64,000 bases of DNA from Mucilaginibacter pineti (GTDB lineage: Bacteria; Bacteroidota; Bacteroidia; Sphingobacteriales; Sphingobacteriaceae), in the NCBI RefSeq assembly GCF_900101875.1, contig NZ_FNAI01000014.1, forward strand, positions 1 to 64,000. The letters are read 5' to 3'. Below are positions 18,282 to 26,668 of the stretch, piece after piece. Every line of letters begins with the position of its first letter. The stretch's first letter is position 1. Both the position numbers and the translations under genes were made by a program. The notes under the pieces were generated by a model. That model was not told where the DNA came from, ran no database searches, and was given only the letters and a program-made list of their open reading frames with translations.

Positions 18282-18518
18282 TTACTCGGCTTCGTATTCC
18301 AGTTTTACCTGTATATGCAGGTCTTCATTCATTTTGGCAAACTGGCGCGGGTTGCGGGTAAAATCGGGATCTGTATCCATATACATATTGGTTATCCTAA
18401 CCACTTCGGGGTGTTTGTCGGTACCAATATTGTAGGTAAGGCCGCTGCCGCTTTCCAGGCTTTGTTTCAGTTCAAGGTATTGCTTGCCTGTAATCATGAT
18501 CATTTTTTCTGCAGTCAT
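18282..18518 (-). CDS. Small hypothetical protein, 78 aa
   Basis: No family is recognised. The product is acidic to neutral, hydrophilic, without signal peptide or membrane segment, and its composition (regular mix, GSGLTYNIGTDKHPEVVRI, NPRQFAKMNEDLHIQVK) looks like a folded cytoplasmic protein. The overlapping plus-strand frame is Cys/Phe/His-rich and less protein-like, so the minus frame is preferred. An in-frame second Met (residue 6 or 8) could be the true start. It stands alone between the GH3 and M1-peptidase genes. Confidence 0.6.
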   Translation of the reverse strand: MTAEKMIMITGKQYLELKQSLESGSGLTYNIGTDKHPEVVRITNMYMDTDPDFTRNPRQFAKMNEDLHIQVKLEYEAE

Positions 18519-18668
18519 CGCGTTATGTTATAATTGGTATACAATACAGGTTAAAGATGGTTTTACAGGGCGACAAAATATGTCAAAATCACCAATTGGC
18601 TATGCACATCTGGTTTTGCCTGCTGTTTATTATATTTACGTCAAATATAACTGATATAATTTCGCTTA

Positions 18669-20543
18669 ATGAGCAACATTAAAAAATTACTGCCCCTGGT
18701 TTTACTGTTGGGCAGCATTATGGCATCGGCACAAACCACCTTACCCATAGCCGTAAACCTACAAAATACATACAAAAAAGGTACACGCAGCACCAGCGGC
18801 GCACCGGGCAAAAACTACTGGCAAAACACAGCCAATTACACCATAAAAATAAATTTCGACCCTAAAACACGTAACCTAACCGGTACTGTGGGTATCGATT
18901 ATACCAATAACAGTCCGGATACGCTTAAGCAGATCCTCTTTAAGCTTTACCCCAATTTTTACCAAAAAGGAGCTATTCGCGATATGCCCGTTAAAGCGCA
19001 GGACCTTACCGACGGCGTAAATATCAAATCCATCAGCATGGATAACAAGTTGCAGGACACCACCAACCGCCGTATCGACAATACCAATATGAACCTTAAA
19101 GTTGAACCTGTTAACCCAAAACAAACGGTACATTTTGATATTGCCTATAATTACACGCTCAACAAAACATCACACGTACGCACGGGGCAGGTTGATTCGG
19201 GCGCATTCTTTATTGCCTACTTTTTTCCGCGGATAGCTGTTTATGATGATATTGACGGATGGAACCAGTTCCCTTATATTGGCTCGCAGGAGTTTTACAA
19301 CGATTTTTGTCATTTTAATGCAGAGATCACCGTTCCCGGCGATTACCAGGTATGGGCAACCGGCAACCTTAAAAATGCCGATGCTGTTTACAATGATAAA
19401 TACGTTAAGCTGATAAACCAGGCTGGCCAAAGTAACGAGGTAACGGATATTGTTAACGAAGCTGACTTAAAAGCCGGCGATATCACCAAAAAGAATGCCA
19501 CCAACACCTGGAAATTTGAGGCCGACAGCGTTACCGACATTGCCCTGGCTACCAGCAATCATTATATATGGAAAGCATCCAGCCTGGTGGTTGATCCAAA
19601 AACCGGCCGACGTACGCGTGTTGACGCGGTGTTTAACCCGGCGCATAAAGATTATTTTTCGGTGATCAACTACGCCCGTAAAACGGTGGAGGCGATGAGC
19701 TACCAGTTTCCTAAATGGCCTTATCCTTATCCGCATGAAACGGTATTTGACGGACTGGACCAAATGGAATACCCAATGATGGTGAACGACAACCCGGTTG
19801 AAAGAGTAGAGGACGCTATTGAACTTACTGACCATGAGATCTTTCATACCATGTTTCCGTTTTATATGGGCATCAACGAAACCAAATATGCCTTTATGGA
19901 CGAGGGCTGGGCAACCATTGGCGAATGGCTGATAAGCCCGATCATTGACCCAACTATTTTAGACCCCTATGGTGTCGACGCGGTTAACATCTCTGCCGGT
20001 ACCGAGCAGGATGCTCCCATCATGACGCTCACACCCGGGCTTACCGGTATTGCAAAGTTTACGGATAACTACCCCAAACCGGGTCTGGGTTATCTTTACT
20101 TAAAAGACCTGCTGGGCGATGAACTGTTTACCAAAGCGCTGCATAACTACATTAGCCTATGGCATGGCAAACATCCTATGCCTTATGATTTTTTCAATTG
20201 TATAAACACTGGCGCGGGCATGAACCTTAATTGGTTTTGGAAAAGCTGGTTCTTTGATACCGGCATCCCCAATTTAGCGATAAGCAAAGTGGCCCATGTG
20301 CAGCAAAAATATACTGTTACTGTTACCATTACCAGCATCGGCAACAAACCGGTACCTGTTCACCTGAATGTATATTATACCGATGGCAGCAAACAACTGG
20401 TAAACCAAACCATGGCCTGCTGGGCAAAGGGCAACAAAACAACAACGGTAACATTCACCGCCAAAAAGCCCATCAAACAACTTGTCCTCGGTACTTTTTA
20501 TGATGCCGATACCGACAAAACGGATAACGTTTGGAAGCCGTAA
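18669..20543 (+). CDS. M1 family zinc metallopeptidase, secreted
   Basis: This 624-residue aminopeptidase-type protein of family M1 has a signal peptide MSNIKKLLPLVLLLGSIMASAQ. The zinc site is HEIFH (about 387-391), followed 18 residues later by the Glu of DEGWATIGEWL. The upstream exopeptidase motif reads DQMEYPMMV, a GxMEN variant typical of Bacteroidota homologues. A C-terminal beta-sandwich ends at DNVWKP. It probably clips N-terminal residues from peptides in the periplasm or outside the cell. It is monocistronic and followed by repeats and a long palindrome. Confidence 0.93.
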   Translation: MSNIKKLLPLVLLLGSIMASAQTTLPIAVNLQNTYKKGTRSTSGAPGKNYWQNTANYTIKINFDPKTRNLTGTVGIDYTNNSPDTLKQILFKLYPNFYQKGAIRDMPVKAQDLTDGVNIKSISMDNKLQDTTNRRIDNTNMNLKVEPVNPKQTVHFDIAYNYTLNKTSHVRTGQVDSGAFFIAYFFPRIAVYDDIDGWNQFPYIGSQEFYNDFCHFNAEITVPGDYQVWATGNLKNADAVYNDKYVKLINQAGQSNEVTDIVNEADLKAGDITKKNATNTWKFEADSVTDIALATSNHYIWKASSLVVDPKTGRRTRVDAVFNPAHKDYFSVINYARKTVEAMSYQFPKWPYPYPHETVFDGLDQMEYPMMVNDNPVERVEDAIELTDHEIFHTMFPFYMGINETKYAFMDEGWATIGEWLISPIIDPTILDPYGVDAVNISAGTEQDAPIMTLTPGLTGIAKFTDNYPKPGLGYLYLKDLLGDELFTKALHNYISLWHGKHPMPYDFFNCINTGAGMNLNWFWKSWFFDTGIPNLAISKVAHVQQKYTVTVTITSIGNKPVPVHLNVYYTDGSKQLVNQTMACWAKGNKTTTVTFTAKKPIKQLVLGTFYDADTDKTDNVWKP

Positions 20544-20549
20544 GTTTGG

Positions 20550-20631
20550 GGACTTTTAGAGCAAGGATATTGGGAGCAAGGACAAAGGAAAGGACTTTTA
20601 GAGCAAGGACATTGGGAGCAAGGACAAAGGA
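20550..20631. repeat. Two 40-bp direct repeats with GGAGCAAGGACAAAGGA core
   Basis: The 40-bp unit at 20550-20589 recurs at 20592-20631 with one substitution. Each begins GGACTTTTAGAGCAAGGA and ends GGAGCAAGGACAAAGGA. The 17-bp end is found inverted at 41089-41105, so this is a dispersed family. Confidence 0.9.
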
Positions 20632-20643
20632 CTTTTGGATAAA

Positions 20644-20675
20644 GGAACAATAAAAAGTTAACTTTTTATTGTTCC
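20644..20675. terminator. Perfect 32-bp palindrome, probable terminator after the M1 peptidase
   Basis: GGAACAATAAAAAGTT is followed directly by its exact complement, giving a 16-bp stem with no spacer beyond the central bases. The internal A and T tracts allow it to act in either direction. Confidence 0.6.
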
Positions 20676-20804
20676 CTGGCGTTTATTCCTTAATTGTATA
20701 CCACGTTTTTTTCTTTTTCAAAACCATTTTCCTACATTTATAAAATGATATTGTATGTACATAAGCACATAGCTATCAGTAACCAATTATAAATTTTCTT
20801 GAAT

Positions 20805-21854
20805 ATGGATTTTTTAAAAGAGCTGCTTAACCAGATCACCGGTTTTTTCAATTACGGCAATTTATTAAGCATCATAAAATCTGGCGATTACAGCAAACTG
20901 CTTACCTATGATGGTTTTGTAGCCCTATTGATACCGCTATTTCCGCTGTTCGTGGTAATAGAAATTATAAGGGCAGCTTTTTTCAGGCGTTTTAAGGTTA
21001 TCCACTATAAACTCCCCTTCTTTTCTTATGTCCTTAACGCTGTTATCGGCAGGATGATCTCCTTTGCTATGATTGGCATTTGTATAGGTTTGTTTGAAAA
21101 ACATGCTATTTTCCATACTACCTTTACCTGGTACTGGTTTATTTATGGTTATGTGGTTTGGGAGTTCGGACACTTTTTATACCATTACTGGGGGCATAAG
21201 GTAAGGCTGTTCTGGTGCCTGCACTCTACCCATCACGCGCCCGAAACCATGAACCTTTCCGTTAGCTACGCGCATTTCTTCTTGGAAGGCCCTTATGCAG
21301 ATACCATCCGCACCACGGTTTGTATTTTGCTGGGTGTAAACCCGGCTATGCTATTCGTTATTATGTTTATTGATGGTTTCTGGGGAAGCTTTATCCATAT
21401 TGGCGAAAACCTGATCAAGGATGCGCGACTGGGATTTTTAAACAATATACTGCTAACGCCATCGCACCATAGGGTACACCATGCCCGCAATCCCAATTAC
21501 ATGGATACCAATTTTTGTAACCTGCTGCCGATATGGGATAGGGCTTTCGGGACCTATTACGCCGAGGACCGCAGCATCCCGATTGAATACGGTATTAGTC
21601 GCCCGATGATAAAGAACAGCTTTCTGGATGCTTATTTTGGCGAAATTGTAGCCCTGGCTAAAGATGTTTACCGCGCACCCGGCATCGTCAACAAATTTAT
21701 GTACGTGGTTATGCCTCCCGGCTGGAGCCATACCGGCGACCATAAAATGACCAGCGTTGTTAAAAAGAAATATTACGAAGACCTGGCCAGCAAAGAAAAC
21801 CAGTTAACCAATACCGCGAAAGGTGCTAACGAAAACCAGGTATTAACCACATAA
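20805..21854 (+). CDS. Sterol desaturase / fatty acid hydroxylase superfamily protein
   Basis: This 349-residue membrane di-iron enzyme starts at the ATG at 20805; the frame also has a TTG six bases earlier. Its histidine boxes are HFLYHYWGHK, HSTHHAPE and HHRVHHARNP, plus H in the loop near YAHFF, giving the eight-His di-iron site. Several hydrophobic segments precede the first box. Relatives hydroxylate or desaturate sterols, carotenoids or sphingoid/fatty acyl chains. The C-terminal 70 residues are soluble. The substrate cannot be predicted; neighbours do not help. Confidence 0.9.
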   Translation: MDFLKELLNQITGFFNYGNLLSIIKSGDYSKLLTYDGFVALLIPLFPLFVVIEIIRAAFFRRFKVIHYKLPFFSYVLNAVIGRMISFAMIGICIGLFEKHAIFHTTFTWYWFIYGYVVWEFGHFLYHYWGHKVRLFWCLHSTHHAPETMNLSVSYAHFFLEGPYADTIRTTVCILLGVNPAMLFVIMFIDGFWGSFIHIGENLIKDARLGFLNNILLTPSHHRVHHARNPNYMDTNFCNLLPIWDRAFGTYYAEDRSIPIEYGISRPMIKNSFLDAYFGEIVALAKDVYRAPGIVNKFMYVVMPPGWSHTGDHKMTSVVKKKYYEDLASKENQLTNTAKGANENQVLTT

Positions 21855-21912
21855 ATTATCAATATATACCACCGGCTGTATTACTTTTGTTTTAATCAAC
21901 TTTCAATACAGT

Positions 21913-22257
21913 ATGAGCAAGCCAGTATTTAAACTTAACGGCCGGGTTTGGATAGAAACCAATAACGAAAAGATACTGGGTCACGGTCGTGTTGAACTGT
22001 TGGAACGCATCCAGGCTTCGGGTTCAATAAGGCAGGCTGCCTTACAAATGAAAATGTCATACAAGCAGGCCTGGGATCTGGTTAACCACATGAATGATAT
22101 GTTTGAAACACCGGTAGTTACCTCCCAACGGGGCGGCAAAGGCGGCGGCAGCGCAGTGGTTACCGGGCATGGCGTAAAAGTTATTGAGCAATTTCATGCA
22201 CTTCAAAAGAAATTACAGGAGTTTTTGGACGATAATCTCCACCTTATCCAGCTTTAG
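21913..22257 (+). CDS. ModE-like winged-helix regulator (no molybdate-binding domain)
   Basis: This 114-residue protein matches the N-terminal DNA-binding domain of ModE, the molybdate-responsive regulator. Visible features are the strand RVWIETNNEKILGHGRVELLERI, the helix pair GSIRQAALQMKMSYKQAWDLVNHM (recognition helix around SYKQAWDLV), and the wing with SQRGGKGGGSAVVTGHG. The Mop-type effector domains of E. coli ModE are absent, so sensing must differ or reside elsewhere. A ModE-box-like inverted repeat lies 280 bp downstream, before the TonB receptor, its likely target. These stand-alone domains are often annotated as LysR-type or molybdenum-binding HTH proteins. Confidence 0.9.
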   Translation: MSKPVFKLNGRVWIETNNEKILGHGRVELLERIQASGSIRQAALQMKMSYKQAWDLVNHMNDMFETPVVTSQRGGKGGGSAVVTGHGVKVIEQFHALQKKLQEFLDDNLHLIQL

Positions 22258-22270
22258 CAGCCGTTTCTAA

Positions 22271-22475
22271 GAAGCTGTCTAAATTTGATTTAAACTATTT
22301 GAGTATGCTATAAAATTCATTGCCGTTGACTAAAGTCAACGGAATAATGAGCAGAAAACGAGGGCTTTAGCCCAAATGTCGCTTGGATAATTGGGCTAAA
22401 GCCCATAATAATTCCTTTCAATACCGTTGACTAAAGTCAACGGCAATGAATAACTTTCGTTTTTAGACAGTCTCC
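22271..22475. repeat. Nested palindromic element, MITE/REP-like
   Basis: Three inverted pairs are nested. The outer pair CTGTCTAAA / TTTAGACAG is at 22275-22283 and 22462-22470. The middle pair is two copies of a hairpin built on CCGTTGACTAAAGTCAACGG, starting near 22316 and 22424 and differing only at the central AAA/TTT. The inner pair is GGGCTTTAGCCC (22362-22373) and GGGCTAAAGCCC (22393-22404). No coding sequence is inside. The layout suggests a non-autonomous mobile element or RAYT-mobilised repeat. Confidence 0.8.
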
Positions 22476-22537
22476 AACATCTAAATAAATAATTAGTTGA
22501 TTTTAAGTCTTTTTTACGCGTAAAAATTGCAGCTTTG

Positions 22538-22561
22538 CGTTATATAAATAAAAACATAACG
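22538..22561. promoter_or_regulatory. ModE-box-like operator before the TonB receptor gene
   Basis: An 8+8+8 arrangement with half-sites CGTTATAT and ACATAACG ends 9 bp before the receptor ATG at 22571. As remembered, the E. coli modABC operator has these same half-sites with an 8-bp centre. A ModE-like gene lies immediately upstream, making it the natural binder. Confidence 0.65.
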
Positions 22562-22570
22562 AATTATTAT

Positions 22571-24574
22571 ATGAAGAAAACCTTACTTTCATTTATCGCG
22601 ATTTCCACAACCTTAATTTTATCATCATCACTACTAAAAGCACAGGAAACCGATACCTCAAAACGTGTCTTTAAACTCGGACAGGTGAATATCCTGGGTA
22701 CAAAGGATAGCTTGCGGGCAAATAAGCTTAATTCAGCTACCATAAACCGTTATAATCGCCTCACGGTTTCAAACGCGCTTAACTTACTGCCAGGCGTTTT
22801 TATGACAGCCGTTGGCCCCCGCAATGAGTCGGCGGTGAGTGTACGTGGTTTTGATGTACGCTCGGTTCCAATTTATTTGGATGGTGTGCCTTTATATGTG
22901 CCCTACGATGGCTATGTTGATCTGGCAAGATTCAACACCTTCAACCTGTCGGAAATTCAGGTGGCAAAAGGTTATTCCTCCGTATTGTACGGTCCGAATG
23001 CCGAGGGAGGTGCTATCAACCTCATTAGCCGCAAACCCGTAAAACCTTTTGAACTAAGCGCCGTTGCCGGTTATTTAAGCGGCGGTTACCGGCTCAATAC
23101 CAATATAGGTTCAAACCTGGGTAAATTTTATTATGAGGTTTCGGCATCACAGTTAAAACGCAACTACTATCCCCTATCGTCAAAATTCACCCCAACAAAA
23201 AACGAAGATGGTGGGCACAGGGATAATTCCTACAACAACGATGTAGCAGTAAGCGGTAAAGTTGGCTTTACCCCAACAGCTTCACAAGAGTACGCCGTGG
23301 GGTATAGCTATCAGCATGGCACAAAAGGCACACCTGTTTACGCGGGCGACGATGCGGCAAACTCCCTGTTTAAAAGCCCCCGCTATTGGAAATGGCCAAA
23401 CTGGGATACCCAAAGCATTTACCTGTTGAGCAACAACCGTATTAACAGCACCAACAGCATTAAAACCCGCTGGTATTATGATCAGTTTAAGAACAACCTG
23501 GCCAGCTATGATAATGCTTTGTACAATACCCAAACCAAGCCTTACGCCTTCACCAGCATTTATAACGATTACACTTTAGGCAGCAGCGTTATATTTGAAA
23601 ACACATCAATAAAAGACAACAGCTTTAGCCTTGCCGGTCATTTTAAACAGGATGTACACCGCGAGCATAATGTTGGCGAACCTGTTCGCCGGGATGCTGA
23701 CAACAACTTTACCGTTGGTGCCGAAGATACCTATCATTTCACTTCAGCATTTAAATTTAATGCCGGTTTAAGTTACATGAACAGGAAAAGTGTAGATGCT
23801 CAGCAATATACCAATGGCGCTATTACCAATTTGCCTGCAAACAGCAACAGCGCCTGGAACCTGCAGGGTTTGCTACAATATGATTTGGATAGCACCAATG
23901 CCGTTACCTTATCTGTAGCCCGTAAAACCAGGTTTGCAACTATTAAGGACAGATACTCTTACAAGTTTGGTACAGCTATCCCCAACCCTAACCTTAAAGC
24001 CGAGGATGCTTTGAATTATGATTTAAGCTACCATACATCTATAGCAGGCAAATTGTCATTACAGGCGTCTTTATTTTACAGCAAAATTAACAACAGTATC
24101 CAAACGGTTAACAATGTAGCTGTTGATCCTGTTACCCATGCCAACCAGGCCCAGGTACAAAACGTTGGCAAGGCCGAGTATTATGGTGCCGAATTTTCTG
24201 CGGGTTACGCCATTTTAGCGCAATTGCGGGTAGATGCCAATTACACCTATTTAAAACGCAAAAATATATCCAGTCCCAATATATTTTTAACAGATGTGCC
24301 GCAGAATAAAGTGTTTGGATCGGTACAATACAGCCCTATAAACAAATTGTACATTCTGGCATCTGAGGAGTATAATTCAAAAAGATACAGCACCAGCTAC
24401 GGAACGGTATCGGGCGCATTTTATTTAAGCAATGTTAAGGCGCATTTAACCCTGGTTAAAGGTTTCGCTATTGAGGGCGGTGTAAATAACTTGTTCGACA
24501 GGAATTATACCCTTGTAGAGGGTTTCCCTGAAGAAGGCCGCAATTACTTTGCAAACGTAATTTTCAGCTACTAA
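22571..24574 (+). CDS. TonB-dependent outer membrane receptor
   Basis: This 667-residue TonB-dependent transporter starts at the ATG at 22571; the in-frame extension to 22535 crosses the operator. A signal peptide (MKKTLLSFIAISTTLILSSSLLKAQ) precedes a TonB-box-like segment (GQVNILGT). The plug domain shows NALNLLPGVFMTAVGPRNES, VSVRGFDVRSVPIYLDGVP and GPNAEGGAINLIS. The barrel runs to a terminal aromatic strand (NYFANVIFSY). It lacks the carboxypeptidase-like extension of SusC proteins and has no SusD, so a metal chelate or small molecule is more likely than a glycan. Its neighbours (ModE-like regulator, molybdopterin-fold protein) point to molybdate or tungstate; this is inference. Confidence 0.93.
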   Translation: MKKTLLSFIAISTTLILSSSLLKAQETDTSKRVFKLGQVNILGTKDSLRANKLNSATINRYNRLTVSNALNLLPGVFMTAVGPRNESAVSVRGFDVRSVPIYLDGVPLYVPYDGYVDLARFNTFNLSEIQVAKGYSSVLYGPNAEGGAINLISRKPVKPFELSAVAGYLSGGYRLNTNIGSNLGKFYYEVSASQLKRNYYPLSSKFTPTKNEDGGHRDNSYNNDVAVSGKVGFTPTASQEYAVGYSYQHGTKGTPVYAGDDAANSLFKSPRYWKWPNWDTQSIYLLSNNRINSTNSIKTRWYYDQFKNNLASYDNALYNTQTKPYAFTSIYNDYTLGSSVIFENTSIKDNSFSLAGHFKQDVHREHNVGEPVRRDADNNFTVGAEDTYHFTSAFKFNAGLSYMNRKSVDAQQYTNGAITNLPANSNSAWNLQGLLQYDLDSTNAVTLSVARKTRFATIKDRYSYKFGTAIPNPNLKAEDALNYDLSYHTSIAGKLSLQASLFYSKINNSIQTVNNVAVDPVTHANQAQVQNVGKAEYYGAEFSAGYAILAQLRVDANYTYLKRKNISSPNIFLTDVPQNKVFGSVQYSPINKLYILASEEYNSKRYSTSYGTVSGAFYLSNVKAHLTLVKGFAIEGGVNNLFDRNYTLVEGFPEEGRNYFANVIFSY

Positions 24575-24590
24575 AAAGCTGGCTATCCAT

Positions 24591-24698
24591 GAATGGGTTA
24601 CGAATTATAAAAGCTGTTGTCAAAGCAAATTCGTAACCCATTCTTCATGTGCAGCATTTTAAAACTCAATTTGCTATCCGGATAACAAATTGAGTTTT
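24591..24698. promoter_or_regulatory. Two hairpins between the TonB receptor and peroxidase genes
   Basis: The first hairpin has a 16-bp stem GAATGGGTTACGAATT (24591-24606 with 24628-24643). The second pairs AAAACTCAATTTG (24661-24673) with its complement (24686-24698) around a small inner TATCCGGATA palindrome. Neither ends in a strong T-run. They may terminate, protect the receptor mRNA 3' end, or tune downstream expression. Confidence 0.5.
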
Positions 24699-24740
24699 AA
24701 CACATTTTATAAAATATCATTCTATTGATTAAATTTGTTG

Positions 24741-25892
24741 ATGCTTAAGCGTACAAGGCAATATAAACCCCTAAAAAAATTACCTGTCGGCAAAGGTCGG
24801 ATTGTGCTTGTACTGTTGTTTTTTGCTGTAGCCTTATCCGGCTGGGGCTACCTTAGCAACGGAGTTGAAACCGGCACCTACAATTTAGCTTATCCCGCTA
24901 ACTTTGGTAATCGCATTAATATCCCGGCAGATAACCCAACCACAAAACAAGGGGTTTATTTAGGACGAATGTTGTTTTACGAACCTAAATTATCGGCCAC
25001 AAATACCGTATCGTGCGCCAATTGCCACAAACAGGAAAAGGCTTTTACCGATGGTCTGCCGTTTAGTAAAGGCATTGATGAGGTGCTGACTACCCGCAGC
25101 TCCATGTCACTGGCCAACTTACTTTGGGCGCGCAAATTCTTTTGGGACGGGCGCGCCACCGGACTGGAGGTACAGGCAATGGTGCCACTCACCAATCCGC
25201 ACGAGATGGGGCAATCGCTGGAAATTTCGGCCAAAAAGCTCAGTAAGGCACCGGGTTATCCAGCCCTTTTTAAATTAGTTTATGGCGATAAAAAAATTAC
25301 TGGAGATAGGATAGTTAAGGCGATAAGCCAGTTTGAGCGTACGCTTATCTCATCCAATTCGCGCTATGATAAGTATTTAAACAATACCTATAAACCCACC
25401 GCCGAAGAAATGGACGGTATGCTTTTATTCAACAGCGATCCGCAGCCCGAGATTGGCATCCGCGGTGCTAATTGCGCGCATTGCCACGGCGGGGTTAAAA
25501 ACTATATGGAGCTTTTTCATAACAACGGGCTCGATAGCATCCCTAAAGATGCAGGCATTGCCGAATTTACAGGTTTGGCTACAGATGAAGGTCGATTTAA
25601 AGTACCTACCCTGCGCAACATTGCTTTAACTGCCCCTTACATGCACGATGGCCGTTTTAAAACACTGGATGAGGTGCTGGATCATTACAGCGAACATATC
25701 CAGGAATCGGCAGGTTTGAGTACATTTTTGCGTAATGAATCAAATGAGCCCGGCGGCACATCCTTAAAACTTGAATATTACGAGAAAAAGGAGATCATCG
25801 CTTTCCTGAACATGCTTACCGACTCTACTTTTATAACTGACCCTGCCTTTGCCGATCCGCGTTTGCGACCTGCTCAGCATAGAAAAAGTTAA
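24741..25892 (+). CDS. Di-haem cytochrome c peroxidase / MauG family protein
   Basis: This 383-residue periplasmic protein starts at the ATG at 24741 (two in-frame TTG codons precede it). It has an N-terminal membrane anchor (RIVLVLLFFAVALSGWGYL, about 20-38) and two haem c sites, CANCHKQ and CAHCHGG. Typical blocks are LGRMLFYEPKLSA, FFWDGRATGLEVQ, FKVPTLRNIALTAPYMHDGRF and LDHYSEHI. Such enzymes reduce peroxide or carry out post-translational or small-molecule oxidation. The downstream sulfite-oxidase-fold gene starts 13 bp after its stop, so the two are co-transcribed. Confidence 0.93.
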   Translation: MLKRTRQYKPLKKLPVGKGRIVLVLLFFAVALSGWGYLSNGVETGTYNLAYPANFGNRINIPADNPTTKQGVYLGRMLFYEPKLSATNTVSCANCHKQEKAFTDGLPFSKGIDEVLTTRSSMSLANLLWARKFFWDGRATGLEVQAMVPLTNPHEMGQSLEISAKKLSKAPGYPALFKLVYGDKKITGDRIVKAISQFERTLISSNSRYDKYLNNTYKPTAEEMDGMLLFNSDPQPEIGIRGANCAHCHGGVKNYMELFHNNGLDSIPKDAGIAEFTGLATDEGRFKVPTLRNIALTAPYMHDGRFKTLDEVLDHYSEHIQESAGLSTFLRNESNEPGGTSLKLEYYEKKEIIAFLNMLTDSTFITDPAFADPRLRPAQHRKS

Positions 25893-25905
25893 TACCACCA
25901 TCCCT

Positions 25906-26412
25906 ATGAAAAAACAGTTTATCGTGGCTTTTATAGCCTTAATAAGTTTTACCACACCATTTATAACCCGGGCGCAAACTGCCGAAAAGCAGGCCACCAT
26001 TAAAGTAAGCGGCGAGGTAACAACGCCCCTTACCATAGATGCTGCCTATCTTCAAAAATTTACCCCAACCACCGTTGTACGTAAAGACAGGGATGGTAAC
26101 GACCATACTTACACCGGCGTAACCGTAGCCGAAATTTTAAAAAGCGCAGGCGTAACCCTTGGCCCCGAATTGAAAGGCGAAAACCTCACCAAATATCTTG
26201 CTGTTGAAGCCAGCGATGGCTACCAGGTGATTTTTGCCCTGGCCGAGTTAGATAAAGCTTTTACTGATCGTGCCATTATATTGGCCACAACGGTTGACGG
26301 TAAATCCTTAGCCCCCGGCGATGGCCCCTACCGCATAATAGTTCAGGATGAAAAGAAACCGGCACGCTGCATAAAACAGGTTACTGCCATGAGTGTACAT
26401 TTTATAAAGTAA
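25906..26412 (+). CDS. Small sulfite-oxidase-fold (molybdopterin-binding domain-like) secreted protein
   Basis: This 168-residue protein starts at the ATG at 25906 with a signal peptide ending near ITRAQ. The mature part resembles the oxidoreductase molybdopterin-binding fold in its minimal form: KVSGEVTTPLTIDAAYLQKFTPTTV, then YTGVTVAEILKSAGV, YLAVEASDGYQVIFALAELD and GPYRIIVQDEKKPARCIKQVT. It is far shorter than sulfite oxidase or MsrP and lacks the early Cys that binds molybdenum; the only mature Cys is near the C-terminus. It may bind a cofactor or ligand without redox catalysis. It is coupled to the peroxidase gene and overlaps the convergent Ada-domain gene by 11 bp. Confidence 0.8.
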   Translation: MKKQFIVAFIALISFTTPFITRAQTAEKQATIKVSGEVTTPLTIDAAYLQKFTPTTVVRKDRDGNDHTYTGVTVAEILKSAGVTLGPELKGENLTKYLAVEASDGYQVIFALAELDKAFTDRAIILATTVDGKSLAPGDGPYRIIVQDEKKPARCIKQVTAMSVHFIK

Positions 26413-26668
26413 CACTCATTTTCCATTGTTGATAGGCTTGTTTCATACAGTGGCCGCATGGACGATAGCCTGTTTCAAAAGCCTCGGTTTCTGATGCAAA
26501 AAATACCCTGTTTTCGGTTTTTAGCCTTTTGCCGGATGCGCAGCTTAAACGACCGCATATTTTTAGCTTAACGTTCCCGGCAAGTTGAATTTCGCCGGCA
26601 TCAATCAATTGCTTTAGTTTTTTACTGCGCCCAAAAGCTGTATTGCCCAAGGCTGTATGCCTTATCAT
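26402..26668 (-). CDS. Stand-alone Ada-type zinc-binding domain protein
   Basis: This 88-residue protein matches the metal-binding N-terminal domain of Ada, which repairs DNA methylphosphotriesters. The four putative zinc ligands are C38, C43, C71 and C74, in KICGRLSCASGKR and GYRPCGHC. E. coli Ada has the order C38, C42, C69, C72, so the first spacing is one residue longer. The start overlaps the stop of the 2OG-oxygenase gene by 4 bp, so translation is coupled. It is the third gene of an alkylation-repair operon whose first gene supplies the other halves of Ada. Confidence 0.85.
   Translation of the reverse strand: MIRHTALGNTAFGRSKKLKQLIDAGEIQLAGNVKLKICGRLSCASGKRLKTENRVFFASETEAFETGYRPCGHCMKQAYQQWKMSVTL

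Noticed and set aside
22271..22475. Insertion sequence with transposase
   Set aside because: No coding capacity; at most a non-autonomous element.
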